The notes: a model not told the origin generated them from the letters alone. A stretch of DNA of 64,000 nucleotides from JACVRW01 sp963803085 (GCA_963803085.1 CAWDLE010000010.1:62001-126000), one strand, 5' to 3'. Counted from the stretch's first letter, positions 17,429 to 26,577 are shown. Program-made: numbers and translations.

Positions 17429-18091
17429 ATGAATCTTGACGTCTTGGTGCTGGCTCTGGCCAGCGCAGCTCGCCCGGCCGGGATCGCTGGTCTGTACGCG
17501 CTGCTCAGCGCGTCCTCCCTCCGGCGTTTGCCTGTGGCGTATGTCGCCGCCGGCTTCACGTTCAGCGTGGCCGTCGGGGTTGTGGTCGTGGCGATCTTTC
17601 ATGGGGCGGGAATCGACTACCGAGGGACAGACGTTTACGGGGCGCTCGAGCTGCTCGGGGGATTGGCGGCGCTTGGGTTTGCCATCGCCGTGGGGACCGG
17701 GCGACGGGAGCTGCCCTCGCGCGACAGCGGCACCCACGAGGAGTCGACGATCATCCGACGCCTCCACAACCCGACGGTGATCACGGCCGCGGTAGCGGGT
17801 GCGGTCACTCACATCCCCGGCCTCTTCTACATCGTTGCCCTGAACGCCATCATTGCTGGGGGGCCCAGCCTCGTCGCGGGGGTGCTGCAGGTCGTGCTGT
17901 TCAACGCCATCTGGTTCTCTGCATCCATCGCTGCTGTCGTGATCTTTCTGCTTCGTCCGGGGGCTGCGCGGAGGGCTCTGGCTCGGCTCGACAATTGGGC
18001 ACGACGTCGCGCCCGCGGCATCACCGTGCTCGTGTTCAGCTTGGCCGGCTCCTACCTGGCGATCAGGGGTACGACGGCGCTGATCGAGTAG
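17429..18091 (+). CDS. GAP/Sap (peptidoglycolipid-addressing) family membrane protein
   Basis: A 220-residue six-TM protein with the arrangement of the actinobacterial GAP family (Pfam Sap_sulfolipid-1-addressing type, LysE-like fold): hydrophobic start ALASAARPAGIAGLYALLSA, a central ALELLGGLAALGFAIAVGTG, then a hydrophilic loop and ITAAVAGAVTHIPGLFYIVALNAI. Mycobacterial relatives help move glycolipids across the membrane; here the cargo is unknown. It follows an unknown membrane protein by 24 bases. The next gene is the large Calx-beta protein, so a link with cell-surface assembly is possible but unproven. Confidence 0.75.
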   Translation: MNLDVLVLALASAARPAGIAGLYALLSASSLRRLPVAYVAAGFTFSVAVGVVVVAIFHGAGIDYRGTDVYGALELLGGLAALGFAIAVGTGRRELPSRDSGTHEESTIIRRLHNPTVITAAVAGAVTHIPGLFYIVALNAIIAGGPSLVAGVLQVVLFNAIWFSASIAAVVIFLLRPGAARRALARLDNWARRRARGITVLVFSLAGSYLAIRGTTALIE

Positions 18092-18162
18092 CCATCGTCA
18101 GGCCTGCTCTGAAGCGGAGCGGCTCTGCTCAAGCCACGACACAGCGCTGCCGATACCGCCAC

Positions 18163-20725
18163 ATGCTGATTCGGGCCCTTGCCGTGGTTTGCGCCTTCTG
18201 CGCGCTCGCTGTTCTGCCCGGCTCTGCGTCAGCCGCGCCGAAGAAGGTCATGTTCAAGTTCAGCGCGACCAGCTACTCCGTCGTTGAGAACGCCAGCACC
18301 TTCAACGTGACCGTCCTGCGCTCGGGCAACACAACTGCCGCGGCGTCGATCCAGTACTCGGATAACGGCGACCGGGACCGCGACGGGTGGCGGCGTGGAC
18401 TACTCGTTCACGGGCGGCGTCCTCAACTTCGCTGCGGGCGAGACCAAGAAGACCTTTCCGGTCACGATCGTCGACAACGTCACCGCCAACGCCCCAAACA
18501 AGACGATCGTCTTCAGGCTTGCCAATGCGACTCCCGCCGGCTCGCAGATCAAGACGACGACGGCCAAGCTCACGATCATCGACAACGAGGGACCCGGCAC
18601 GCTCGACTTCAGCTCGAGCGCCTACACCGTCGTCGAAGGCGCGAACCTTGCGAGCGTCACGGTGAACCGCATCGGCGCGTCGAATCTGAAGCTCAGCGTC
18701 GATTACGCGACCCAGACGGCACTCACCAACCCCGCGTCGCCGATCTTCGACTACACGTCGATCAGCCCGGCCCAGACGCTCACGTTCAACCCCGGCGAGC
18801 TTTCGAAGACCTTCCAGGTCGCGGTCGCCGACGACTCGAACGCAGAGGGCCCGGAGAACGTGAGCCTCGTGCTCTCCAATCCGCAGAACCTGACCGCCGG
18901 CGCGGCCCCGCAGCTCGGCCCGAACGGGCCGGCGGAGCTGACGATCAACGACGACGACGTGTCGACGTTCAACTTCAGCGCGCCCGCGTACTTCGTCCAG
19001 GAGGACGACCCCGCCGGTCATGCGACGATCACCGTCAACCGCGGCGGCGCGACCAACATCCCCGCCTCCGTCAACTATTCGACGAGCGACGGGACCGCAA
19101 CTGGCGGGGGCTTGGACTACACGGCCACCACCGGCACTCTCAACTTCGCGGCGGGCGAGACCACCAAGACGTTCGATGTCAACGTCACCAACGACGGCGC
19201 CTCCGAGGCGAACGAGACCGTGAACCTGACGCTCACGAGCGGCGTGACGACGGTCGACTCCTCGCTCCTCAGCATCGTCGACAACGACAACCCGAAGACC
19301 AGCGTTCAGCTGTCGAGCCCGACCCACAACGTCAACGAGGCCGACGGCACAGCGACCGTGACCGTGACGCTGAGCCACGCCGTCGACGCCGACGTGACGG
19401 TCGACTACGCAACCGCCGACGGGACCGCCCTGGCCGGCTCCGACTACACCGACACGGACGGCACGCTGACCTTCACCGGGAACGTGAACAACGGCGGCCC
19501 CGGCACCGGCCAGACCTCGAAGACGATCCAAATCCCGATCTCCCAGGATCCGGACGCCGAGGATCCGGAGACGCTGACGCTTGCGCTCTCGAATGTGCTC
19601 CCGGGCGCTTCCTCGATTCTCGGCGCGCCGGCGACCGCTACGGTCACAATCGCCGACGACGACCCGGCCGGCCTGATCGACTTCGAGTCGCTGCACTACG
19701 ACGTCAATGAGACCGACGGCCAGGCGACCGTGACGGTCCAGCGACTCGGCGGCGTCGGCGGCGCGGTGTCCGTCGACTACGAGACCAGCGACGGCTCGGC
19801 CACCGCCGGCTCCGACTACGCCGCCACGAGTGGCACCCTCAACTGGGCGGCCGGTGATAGCGCCGACAAGACTTTCACGGTCCCGGTCAACTGGGACGGC
19901 CGCGCAGAAGGCACGGAGTCGATCAGCCTGGCGCTGACCAACCCCGGTGGTGGCTCTGACCTCGGGCCAACGACCGCGGCGGTCCTCCGCATCGGCGACG
20001 ACGGCGCAAGTGGCCCGCTCGCGTTGAGCTCCAGCGCATACAGCGTCGGGGAGGCCGACGGCGTGGTCACGATCAGCGTGACGCGCTCGGGCGGCAGCGC
20101 CGGCGGCCCGGTCACGGTCGACTACGCGACCAGCGACGGCACGGCCACCGCGGGCTCCGACTACACAGCCGCGAGCGGCACGCTCACGTTCGGTCCGGGC
20201 GAAGTCGGCAAGAGCTTCACTGTCCCCGTAACGAGCGATTCCGCGCTCGAAGGCGACGACACGTTCCAGGTGACGATCTCGAACGCCGGCGGCGGCGCGA
20301 ACGTCGGCTCCCCGGCCGGCGCCACGGTGACGATCGTCAACGACGACGCGGCGCCCGCCGACCCCAACACCTCCCCGTCCGGCTCCGACGGCACCGCTCC
20401 GAAGCTGACACTCGCCGCGAAGCGGATCCAGCGCGCGCTGAAGGCGAAGCTGCTCGCGCTGTCAGCCCGCTGCAACGAGCGGTGCAAGCTCGCCGCCGTC
20501 GCGAAGGTCCGGATCGGCAGAAAGAAAGTCGTCCTGGGCCGCGCGAAGGTAACCGCGCCCTCCGGGAGGGCCGTCAAGATGAAGCTCAAGCTTTCGAAGA
20601 AATCACTGGTCAAGCTGCGCAAGGCGATGAGAGGCGGAAAGGCCAAGGTCGTCCTCTCCGTCAAGGCGGCGGACGCCGCGGGCAACACGGCCGCCGCGTC
20701 CCGCAGGGTGCTTGCCAAGCGCTGA
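18163..20725 (+). pseudogene. Secreted protein with six Calx-beta repeats, one frameshift
   Basis: A signal peptide (MLIRALAVVCAFCALAVLPG, cleavage after ASA) and the first half of Calx-beta repeat 1 are encoded from ATG 18163, then the frame changes near 18363-18366 where one A appears to be extra (GATAACGGCG in place of the usual DTATG coding). From there the second frame runs without interruption to 20725. Six Calx-beta repeats of about 115 residues follow each other (each with a VTVN/VTVQ strand, DG(T/S)ATAGSDY, GTL.F..GE..K.F and a closing IxDDD), then a basic beta-sandwich domain at the C-terminus (KLTLAAKRIQRALKAKLLAL). The restored protein is about 853 residues and extracellular, likely Ca2+-binding and adhesive. 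Confidence 0.8.
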
Positions 20726-20765
20726 GCGGAACCGGCCGTCCCCGACCTTTGGGCGCACAGTTCGG

Positions 20766-20948
20766 TCAGCCCGAGCGAATCACCCTGGCGAGCACCAAGG
20801 CGAGCAGGCCAGCCCCGATGACGATCACGATGAAGCCCGCGAACGCGCCGACGAACCAGAAGGCCGCGATGAGCGCCGCGAGCCATGCCACCAGCGAGAG
20901 AACCAGGACGATCGTGATCCGCTCTTCATTGAGTTCAGGCTCTGTCAC
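20766..20948 (-). CDS. Small two-TM membrane protein
   Basis: GTG 20948 overlaps the stop of the upstream gene as GTGA, so the two are translationally coupled. The 60-residue product has a short acidic start (MTEPELNEER) and two hydrophobic helices (residues 11-31 and 34-56) ending in ARVIRSG. I recognise no family. Coupling suggests it works with the DUF7144-like protein before it. Confidence 0.65.
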   Translation of the reverse strand: MTEPELNEERITIVLVLSLVAWLAALIAAFWFVGAFAGFIVIVIGAGLLALVLARVIRSG

Positions 20949-21394
20949 GTCGTCGTCCTCCAGCGCTGATTCTGACCGAACCCGTGAGTCACAAGCCCAT
21001 AGATGATCAGGCCGTCGATGGCCAGGATGATCAGCGAAAAGATCGGCTTGCCCCCGATCGAAATCAAACTGACGAGAGCGTTGACGGCCGCGATCAGGAT
21101 TCCGAACAAAGACGCGTAACCGCTGCGCGCGAACAGGCCCAGGGCGGTGGCGAACATAACAACGGCGATCCCGACGGCGAGCCATCCCCACAAGGTGACG
21201 GGCCCGTAGAGGAACTCCTCCTCGGCGACGTAGTCGTCGTTGTAAATCGCGGAGAAGCCGTAGACGGCGTTGAGGATCGAGCCGATCAACAGCATCACGC
21301 CGGCGAACGTCATCCAGCCTCGACCGCTGCGGCGGGACTGGGGCCTGAGCCGAGGTACGCGCATGAGCCCTGGCACTTCCTGAGTCATTGGCAT
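20945..21394 (-). CDS. DUF7144-like four-TM membrane protein
   Basis: A 149-residue protein with a basic N-terminus followed by four TM helices. WMTFAGVMLLIGSILNAVYG, then an acidic loop YNDDYVAEEEFLYGPVTLWG, LAVGIAVVMFATALGLFARSG and a final pair of helices match the small actinobacterial membrane family annotated DUF7144. No function is established for it. It is coupled to the downstream 60-residue two-TM gene. Start choice between the first Met and Met3 (MPM) or Met11 is open. Confidence 0.75.
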   Translation of the reverse strand: MPMTQEVPGLMRVPRLRPQSRRSGRGWMTFAGVMLLIGSILNAVYGFSAIYNDDYVAEEEFLYGPVTLWGWLAVGIAVVMFATALGLFARSGYASLFGILIAAVNALVSLISIGGKPIFSLIILAIDGLIIYGLVTHGFGQNQRWRTTT

Positions 21395-21524
21395 CCAACT
21401 CTCTCGGCCAACGCGACGCGCGTCTTCGCCCGTATCGGGTGAGGCGCGACGGCGGGCGGGCTGGGAATACTGGCCCCGCGCGATGCGTTTGCCCTGTCGC
21501 TCGGCGTCCTAGACCCACACGAGC

Positions 21525-22391
21525 TCAGGACCGAGCGCCGTGCCCCGTCGTGGTGGTCACGAAGTCGATCAAGAGCGGCCAGTACCGCTCGGGGGCGTCC
21601 TTCCACGGGAAGTGTCCGGCCCGTTCGATCACCTCGAGCCGCGCGATTCCGTCCGGCAGTGCGTCCACGGTCTCGCGGGCGGCGGCTACCGGGACTATGG
21701 GGTCGAGTTCGCCCACGCAGACCAGCGTCGGACAGTCGATGCGGGCGAGCTGGTCGAGGACATCGAACCCGCGCATCAGCTCGAGACCCGGGGCATTCAG
21801 GTCCGTGTTGACGATCGTGCGCGACTCCTCCAGCTCACCCGTGACCCAGGGGCCGAACAGGGTCCAGCAGCGGGCCCACTCCTCATCGGTCACCGGAGGG
21901 TCATCGTCGCCGTAGGCGCGCTCCACGATCCCGGCCACCTCGTCGCCTCCGGCCAGACGGAAGGACTCGACGATCCGGCCCAGGTCGAACCGAGCCCATG
22001 TGGACTGCAGCACCACCGCCCCGGCGTGACCGGGGTGGCGGGCCGCGTAGACCATCGCGACGAAGCCGCCAAGGGAGTGTCCGTAGACGACCGGCCGAAC
22101 GATCCCGAGGGCATCGCAGAACGCACGGACGTCGTCGGCGCACACCTCGAACCCCCAGCTCGCTGGGTCGGCCCACTCGGAACGGCCATGTCCGCGCAGA
22201 TCCAGGTAGACCACCTGCGCCGCCTCCGACAGCCGAGCGAATTCGGGCTTGAAGTAGGAGTGGTCGAAGCTCCCGGGCCCACCGTGCAAGAGCACGATGG
22301 TGGGCCGCTCGCGCATCGCCGGGCCGTCGGGCACGAGCACCGGGCCGTCGACGTCAAACCACAAGCGCGTCCCGCTCACCTCGATATGCAT
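21525..22391 (-). CDS. Alpha/beta hydrolase (proline-iminopeptidase-like)
   Basis: AAGGAG precedes ATG 22391. The 288-residue protein has the HGGPGSFDHSYF oxyanion loop, LDLRGHGRSEW, nucleophile GHSLGG, an Asp in GELDPIVPV and a His in RAGHFPWKDAPE, the complete hydrolase triad. Overall it resembles proline iminopeptidase/tripeptidyl-peptidase relatives more than esterases. It differs clearly from the iminopeptidase at 3488. Substrate unknown; cytoplasmic. Confidence 0.85.
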   Translation of the reverse strand: MHIEVSGTRLWFDVDGPVLVPDGPAMRERPTIVLLHGGPGSFDHSYFKPEFARLSEAAQVVYLDLRGHGRSEWADPASWGFEVCADDVRAFCDALGIVRPVVYGHSLGGFVAMVYAARHPGHAGAVVLQSTWARFDLGRIVESFRLAGGDEVAGIVERAYGDDDPPVTDEEWARCWTLFGPWVTGELEESRTIVNTDLNAPGLELMRGFDVLDQLARIDCPTLVCVGELDPIVPVAAARETVDALPDGIARLEVIERAGHFPWKDAPERYWPLLIDFVTTTTGHGARS

Positions 22392-22498
22392 GCGCGACTC
22401 CTTGGTCTTCCAAACCCCCGCGCTCTAGCGCTCTCTAATGCGAACGCCACCCAACAGCGTCGAAGACTGCCACGCCCGACTTGTAGAGCTTGCTACCC

Positions 22499-22660
22499 CT
22501 AGTCGTCGCCGCCCCGGTCGTGTCGCCCACCGTCATCGTGTCGGCTGTCGTCCCACTTGTGGCCGCCGTGCTTGCCGCGCCCGCCGCGGCACGCGTTGGC
22601 GAGTAGCTGCACGTGAGGCTTTGCGACCGTCCGGCCGGTTGTACCCGGACCCGAGTGCAC
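22499..22660 (-). CDS. Possible small Gly/His/Asp-rich protein
   Basis: Directly after the nitroreductase stop, GTG 22660 opens a 53-codon frame whose C-terminal half is rich in Gly, His and Asp (GKHGGHKWDD, RHDDGGRHDRGGDD). Such tails bind divalent metals in other proteins. AGGAG lies just two bases before a TTG/GTG, which is too close for a normal start. It may be a real small protein or a non-coding frame; third-position bias is GC-rich, which is mild support. Confidence 0.25.
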   Translation of the reverse strand: MHSGPGTTGRTVAKPHVQLLANACRGGRGKHGGHKWDDSRHDDGGRHDRGGDD

Positions 22661-22665
22661 AACTC

Positions 22666-23187
22666 CTATGGAAACGGCTTGGGCTCGAGGATGACGAGCG
22701 GGATTTCGCGCTCGGTGCGCTCTTGGTAGTCCCGGTAGCCGCCGTAGAGCTCGACCACCTTCGGCCACAGGCGCTTGCGCTCCGCGTGAGTCGCCACGCG
22801 AGCACGCACGGCTCTCTTCTCGGACCCGACCTGAACCGTGGTGTCGGGGTTCGCGCGCAAGTTGTGGTACCAGGAGGGGTTCCTTGGGTGTCCGCCCTTC
22901 GACGCGACGAGGACGAAGTTTGCGCCGTCGCGCATGTACGTGAGGGGAGTTGTGCGCGTCTTGCCGCTCTTGGCGCCCACATGGTCCAGCAGCAGGGTCG
23001 GCGGCGCACCGGGGAAGCGGTGGCCGACGAGGCCGTGTGTCGCGCGGTAGACGACGGTGTGTCCCTTCATCAACTGCCGGAGGACCGGCCACAGCCGGTC
23101 GCCGACCTGCCTGTAGTCAAACCCCGTCCCCACGATGGACCGAACGTACACTCTGTGGTTGCCCGGAGACTTCCCGTGCCACCCCAT
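22666..23187 (-). CDS. Deazaflavin (F420)-dependent nitroreductase family protein
   Basis: A 173-residue protein of the Ddn/DUF385 split beta-barrel family. Signature stretches are LLLDHVGAKSGKTRTTPLTY (residues 73-92), RDGANFVLVASKGGHPRNPS and WYHNLRANPDTTVQVG, which contact F420 and substrate in Mycobacterium Ddn. It would use reduced F420 to reduce nitro or quinone-type compounds. The N-terminal 40 residues before MKGHTVVYRATHG are poorly conserved in the family, so a start at Met40 is also possible. The presence of this protein implies that the organism makes F420. Confidence 0.87.
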   Translation of the reverse strand: MGWHGKSPGNHRVYVRSIVGTGFDYRQVGDRLWPVLRQLMKGHTVVYRATHGLVGHRFPGAPPTLLLDHVGAKSGKTRTTPLTYMRDGANFVLVASKGGHPRNPSWYHNLRANPDTTVQVGSEKRAVRARVATHAERKRLWPKVVELYGGYRDYQERTEREIPLVILEPKPFP

Positions 23188-23228
23188 TCGCTCACCGACC
23201 TGGCTGGCCTTAGGGTCAGTGCCGAGGA

Positions 23229-23384
23229 TTTCTCGCCGCCGTGCTGGAGACGGCCGCGGAGCCGATCTGGGTCGTCGATCCCGATGACGTGATCCGGTTC
23301 GCCAACCCCGCCGCGATCACGGCGCTCGGATACGACAGCGCCGACGAGCTGCTCGAGCGCCGCAGCCACGAGACGATCCACTAG
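23229..23384 (+). pseudogene. PAS-domain gene remnant
   Basis: A 51-codon frame, too short for a normal gene, reads ETAAEPIWVVDPDDVIRFAN followed by AAITALGYDSADELLER, an unmistakable PAS N-terminal half, and then stops (TAG at 23382). A GTG at 23241 could start it but has no ribosome site. It faces the nitroreductase divergently and probably is the residue of a sensor-kinase or GGDEF-type gene lost by deletion. Confidence 0.6.
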
Positions 23385-23398
23385 GCCACCGCTCTGCC

Positions 23399-23911
23399 TC
23401 ACGTTCGTTCTTGCAGCGTGCCGAACGCGCCGGCGAAGAAGACGAGTGGGTCTTTGCTGAGCGAGGTACGCAGGTCGTCGACCCGCCCTATGACAATCCA
23501 GTGGTCGCCGGCGGGATGCTCGGCGACGATCTCGCACTCCAGGGTGGTGACGGCGTCCGCCAGCAGCGGTGCACCACGGCGGCCGAGCCACCAGTCGAGA
23601 CCCGTGAACCGGTCGGCCCCAGCCGGGGTCGCACGCATCACAAACCGCTCGTGATGCCGCCGCAGCACGTTGACGCCGAACCACCCCGTCCTGCGCATGC
23701 GGGACCACGTGAGCGAGCTGCGCGCTGCGCAGAATGAGATCAGGGGTGGCTCGAGCGAGACGGACGTGAGCGAATTCACGATCAGCCCTGTGGGCTTGCC
23801 GTCGGGTGCCGCCGTCACGAACGCGACGCCAGTGGCGAACCGCCCGAGCGCCTCGCGGAACGAGCGCGTGTCCAGCGCGGGCGGGACGTGTGCTGTCATT
23901 GCCAGCGCCAT
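23399..23911 (-). CDS. Flavin reductase (FMN-binding, HpaC/DszD-like)
   Basis: The open frame begins upstream but homology to flavin reductases starts near Met 23911 (or Met 23899): FREALGRFATGVAFVTA, then GLIVNSLTSVSLEPPLISFC, the FMN-binding core, and GVNVLRRHHERFVMR. About 170 residues, the normal size. It would supply reduced flavin to the adjacent acyl-CoA-dehydrogenase-like enzyme, as in two-component monooxygenases. Its start lies two bases after the stop of that gene, so coupling is expected. Confidence 0.87.
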   Translation of the reverse strand: MALAMTAHVPPALDTRSFREALGRFATGVAFVTAAPDGKPTGLIVNSLTSVSLEPPLISFCAARSSLTWSRMRRTGWFGVNVLRRHHERFVMRATPAGADRFTGLDWWLGRRGAPLLADAVTTLECEIVAEHPAGDHWIVIGRVDDLRTSLSKDPLVFFAGAFGTLQERT

Positions 23912-23912
23912 C

Positions 23913-25130
23913 TCAGTGGAGGAAGGTCTCTTCGCCGAGGGCGACTCGTGCGAGATAGTCGTAGGCGCGGTTCGCGCCGAGCGGGTGCATGAAGGAGCCG
24001 GCCTTGACGTCGCGGTAGGCGCGCGCCAGAGGGCTGCCGTTGACATAGCCGGCGCCGCCCGAGAGGGCGAGCGCGCGTTCGACGACGCGAGCGGCCGCCT
24101 CCCCCACGAACGCCTTGGCGGCCTGGGCCTCGGCGAACACCGCTTGGAGCTCGTCGGGCGTGCCGTCCGATACCGGGTTTGCGGCCCGGTGGTCGTCGAT
24201 CAGTGTTGTCGCGCGGGAGAGCGCACCGCGGGCCGCCGAGAGGTCGACGGCGTTGTCGGCCACCTGCATGCGCGGGTGGGCGTCGCCGTTGATCCGGTCA
24301 ACGATGCCGCGGCGCGCGATGGCGTCGGCCGACTCGGCGATGCCGAGCGAGGCCGCGGCGTGGAACGGCCCGGCCACCAGGTTGCGCTCCATGTAGGGCA
24401 CTGGATCGCCGGCCCTGAAGCCGCCTCGTACACCGGACTCCGGCAGCTCGACGCCCTCGAGCGACACGGAGTTGCTGCCCGAAGCGCGCATGCCGAGCGC
24501 GTCCCAGTCGTCGTGCACGACGACGCCGGGCGCGTCCGTGGGCACCATCGCGTACGCGTAGCGCTCAATGCCCTCGGCGTCGACATAGGTCACCGCCACG
24601 TAGAGATCCGTGGCCGCCGGCGACATGGTGCAGAACATCTTGCGACCGTCGATTCGCCAGCCGCACTCGGTTCGGGTGGCAAGTGTGCCCGGGCGCGTGA
24701 GGTCCTGGCCACGCTCGCTGATCGCGGCGGCCAGCACGACGCCGTTGCGGGCGATCTGCTCGAGCGACGTGGCGAAGCCCCGGGCACGACGCTCCTGACC
24801 GGCCGCGACGGCCACCTCGCGACGGCGCTGCATGTTGAGCACGGCGACCAGGTGCATGTTCACGCCGATCGCGACGGAGGCGTCTCCGCGCCCCAGGCGG
24901 CTCGAAGCGACGACCAGGTCGTGCGCGGACGAGACGCCGAGCCCGCCCAGCTCGACGGGGACGGGCGCCCTGAAATAGCCGGAGGTCTTCAGCGCCTCGA
25001 TCGCCTCGAAGGGGTAGCTGCCGTCGCGGTCGTGCTCGGCCGCGTGGACGGCGAGCCCCGCGGAGAGCTCCTCCGCTATCGCCACGAGACGCGCCCCGGC
25101 GTCGGTACGGGCAGCGAGCTCAATCGGCAT
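23913..25130 (-). CDS. Acyl-CoA dehydrogenase-fold flavin monooxygenase (DszC/HpaH-like)
   Basis: From Met 25130 (MPIELAARTDAG) the protein has 405 residues and the three-part acyl-CoA dehydrogenase fold: N-terminal helices (GYFRAPVPVELGGLG), a beta middle with FAxSLEQIARNG and GRKMFCTMSPAATDLYV, and a C-terminal helix bundle ending in the GGAGYVNGSPLARAYRDVKAG segment that binds flavin. Position beside a flavin reductase argues for an FMN-dependent monooxygenase (DszC, isobutylamine hydroxylase, HpaH group) rather than a CoA-ester dehydrogenase. The start overlaps the OsmC gene by 11 bases. Substrate unknown; sulfur or amine compounds are typical for the group. Confidence 0.83.
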   Translation of the reverse strand: MPIELAARTDAGARLVAIAEELSAGLAVHAAEHDRDGSYPFEAIEALKTSGYFRAPVPVELGGLGVSSAHDLVVASSRLGRGDASVAIGVNMHLVAVLNMQRRREVAVAAGQERRARGFATSLEQIARNGVVLAAAISERGQDLTRPGTLATRTECGWRIDGRKMFCTMSPAATDLYVAVTYVDAEGIERYAYAMVPTDAPGVVVHDDWDALGMRASGSNSVSLEGVELPESGVRGGFRAGDPVPYMERNLVAGPFHAAASLGIAESADAIARRGIVDRINGDAHPRMQVADNAVDLSAARGALSRATTLIDDHRAANPVSDGTPDELQAVFAEAQAAKAFVGEAAARVVERALALSGGAGYVNGSPLARAYRDVKAGSFMHPLGANRAYDYLARVALGEETFLH

Positions 25131-25695
25131 GGGTCGTGACCTCAAGGGCAACGGGCACGCCGTTCGTGACCATGTCGTAGACGGCGGAGCGCTCCCGCGC
25201 CCGCTCCACGACCTCGCGCAGCTTCTCCTCCGTGGCGTCGCCTGTCACGCGGAACGACACGGTGATGCGCTCGAACCCGTTGCGCGGCTCGTCGTCCAGC
25301 CCGAATGCGCCGCGCGCGTCCAGCTCGCCGGTCAGGGTCGACTCGACCGAACCCAGCTCCACCTTGCGCGCCGTCGCCACGTAGACGATCGAGGTCGTCA
25401 GGCAGGCGGCCAGCGCGTGCAGCAGGTACTCGACCGGGTTCGGCCCGGTGTTGCTGCCGAGCAGGATCGCCGGCTCGCCGGCGTTGAGCTGGAACTCCTC
25501 GATGCGCGTGCTGTCCTCGGCGCCCGCGCCGTAGAAGCCCTTGATCGTCGAGCGGTTGTGGGCCTCGTCGATCCAGCGGTTGGTGGCGCGGAACTGGAAC
25601 TTCGCCAGCTCGGGCTGCGCCTTGATCAGGTCCAGCGTGGCGAACATCTTCTCCGTGTCGACGCCATTGCGGATGGTGTCTGTCGTTACGCTCAC
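25120..25695 (-). CDS. OsmC family protein
   Basis: A 191-residue OsmC/Ohr-fold protein: EYLLHALAACLTTSIVY contains the conserved cysteine of the peroxidase motif, and the first acidic/basic region (NRSTIKGFYGAG) and GFERITVSFRVTGDA match the family. The second redox cysteine typical of Ohr is not evident, so this is an OsmC-like rather than a classic Ohr protein. First gene of the OsmC / monooxygenase / flavin-reductase operon, divergent from the SARP regulator. It may reduce organic peroxides or handle a thiol intermediate made by the monooxygenase. Confidence 0.85.
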   Translation of the reverse strand: MSVTTDTIRNGVDTEKMFATLDLIKAQPELAKFQFRATNRWIDEAHNRSTIKGFYGAGAEDSTRIEEFQLNAGEPAILLGSNTGPNPVEYLLHALAACLTTSIVYVATARKVELGSVESTLTGELDARGAFGLDDEPRNGFERITVSFRVTGDATEEKLREVVERARERSAVYDMVTNGVPVALEVTTHAD

Positions 25696-25809
25696 TGCGA
25701 GGCCTCCTGGGTCGTCGTGCTATTGGTGGAAGGGCTGCTTCGTTCGCGAGCGATGGTCCCAGCGGCTGGTTTCCCGAACCTTGCGTCGAGCTTTCTAAGC
25801 TTGCTGGGG

Positions 25810-26577
25810 ATGACGCAGCCGCGTGGTACGAGAGTCCAGCTCTGCGGACGGCTGGTCGTGAGGCTGGAGGGGCAGCGAGTGGAGGATCAGCTGCCGGGCG
25901 CCAAGGGGCGGCTGCTACTGGCCTACCTCGTTCTCAATCGCGCCCGGCGGATGAATCGGGACGAACTGTTGAACGCGGTCTACGGCGACGACGTCTCACC
26001 CGACCACCAGCCGCGGTTGACCGTGCTGCTCTCGAAGCTGCGTCGCGTGCTCGGGCCAGGATTGGTGACCGGACGATCCGAGATCGAGGTCGTTCTGGCG
26101 CGCGATGCATTCGTCGACGTTGAGGCCGCGCGTGAGGGACTGCACCGCGCCGAGTACCACGTCGCCAACGAAGAGTGGGCTGAGGCCTGGGGCCCTGCCG
26201 GCATCGCGTACCACATCGCCAACCGGCCCCTCCTCCATGGTCAGGACCGATCATGGCTCGACGAGTGGCGACGACGCCTCGACGACATCCGGTTGCGCGG
26301 ACTCGAATGCTTCGCCCAGGCGCGCCTCGGCCTCGGCGGACCAACGCTGCCGCAGGCCGAGACTTGTGGGCGGAGGCTCATCGAGTTGGCGCCCTACCGT
26401 GAGAGCGGTCACCAGATCCTGATGGAGGCGCTTGCGCGGCGCGGAAATGCTGCCGAGGCGCTACTCGTCTACGACCGCCTGCGGATCCTGCTTCGCGACG
26501 AGCTCGGAATCGCGCCCAGCCCGGCCGTGCAAAGCGTCTACCGACGCCTGCTCGACCAGACGACGACGACGGCCTAG
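25810..26577 (+). CDS. SARP/BTAD-type transcriptional activator
   Basis: ATG 25810 gives 255 residues (the longer upstream frame has no similarity). N-terminal OmpR-like winged helix: VQLCGRLVVRLEGQ, GAKGRLLLAYLVLNRARRMN, and QPRLTVLLSKLRRVLG. A bacterial transcriptional activator domain (BTAD) of TPR-like helices covers about residues 100-245 (CGRRLIELAPYRESGHQILM, ALLVYDRLRILLRDELGIAP). There is no ATPase domain, so this is a short SARP. SARPs usually activate neighbouring genes by binding direct repeats near the promoter; the OsmC operon starts 115 bases away on the opposite strand and is the obvious target. Confidence 0.88.
   Translation: MTQPRGTRVQLCGRLVVRLEGQRVEDQLPGAKGRLLLAYLVLNRARRMNRDELLNAVYGDDVSPDHQPRLTVLLSKLRRVLGPGLVTGRSEIEVVLARDAFVDVEAAREGLHRAEYHVANEEWAEAWGPAGIAYHIANRPLLHGQDRSWLDEWRRRLDDIRLRGLECFAQARLGLGGPTLPQAETCGRRLIELAPYRESGHQILMEALARRGNAAEALLVYDRLRILLRDELGIAPSPAVQSVYRRLLDQTTTTA

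Noticed and set aside
17995..19710. A 571-codon plus-strand frame overlapping the Calx-beta gene
   Set aside because: Only its residues from Met 18163 to about 18363 belong to the real protein (signal peptide and first half-repeat); the rest is low-complexity Arg-rich translation of the wrong frame.
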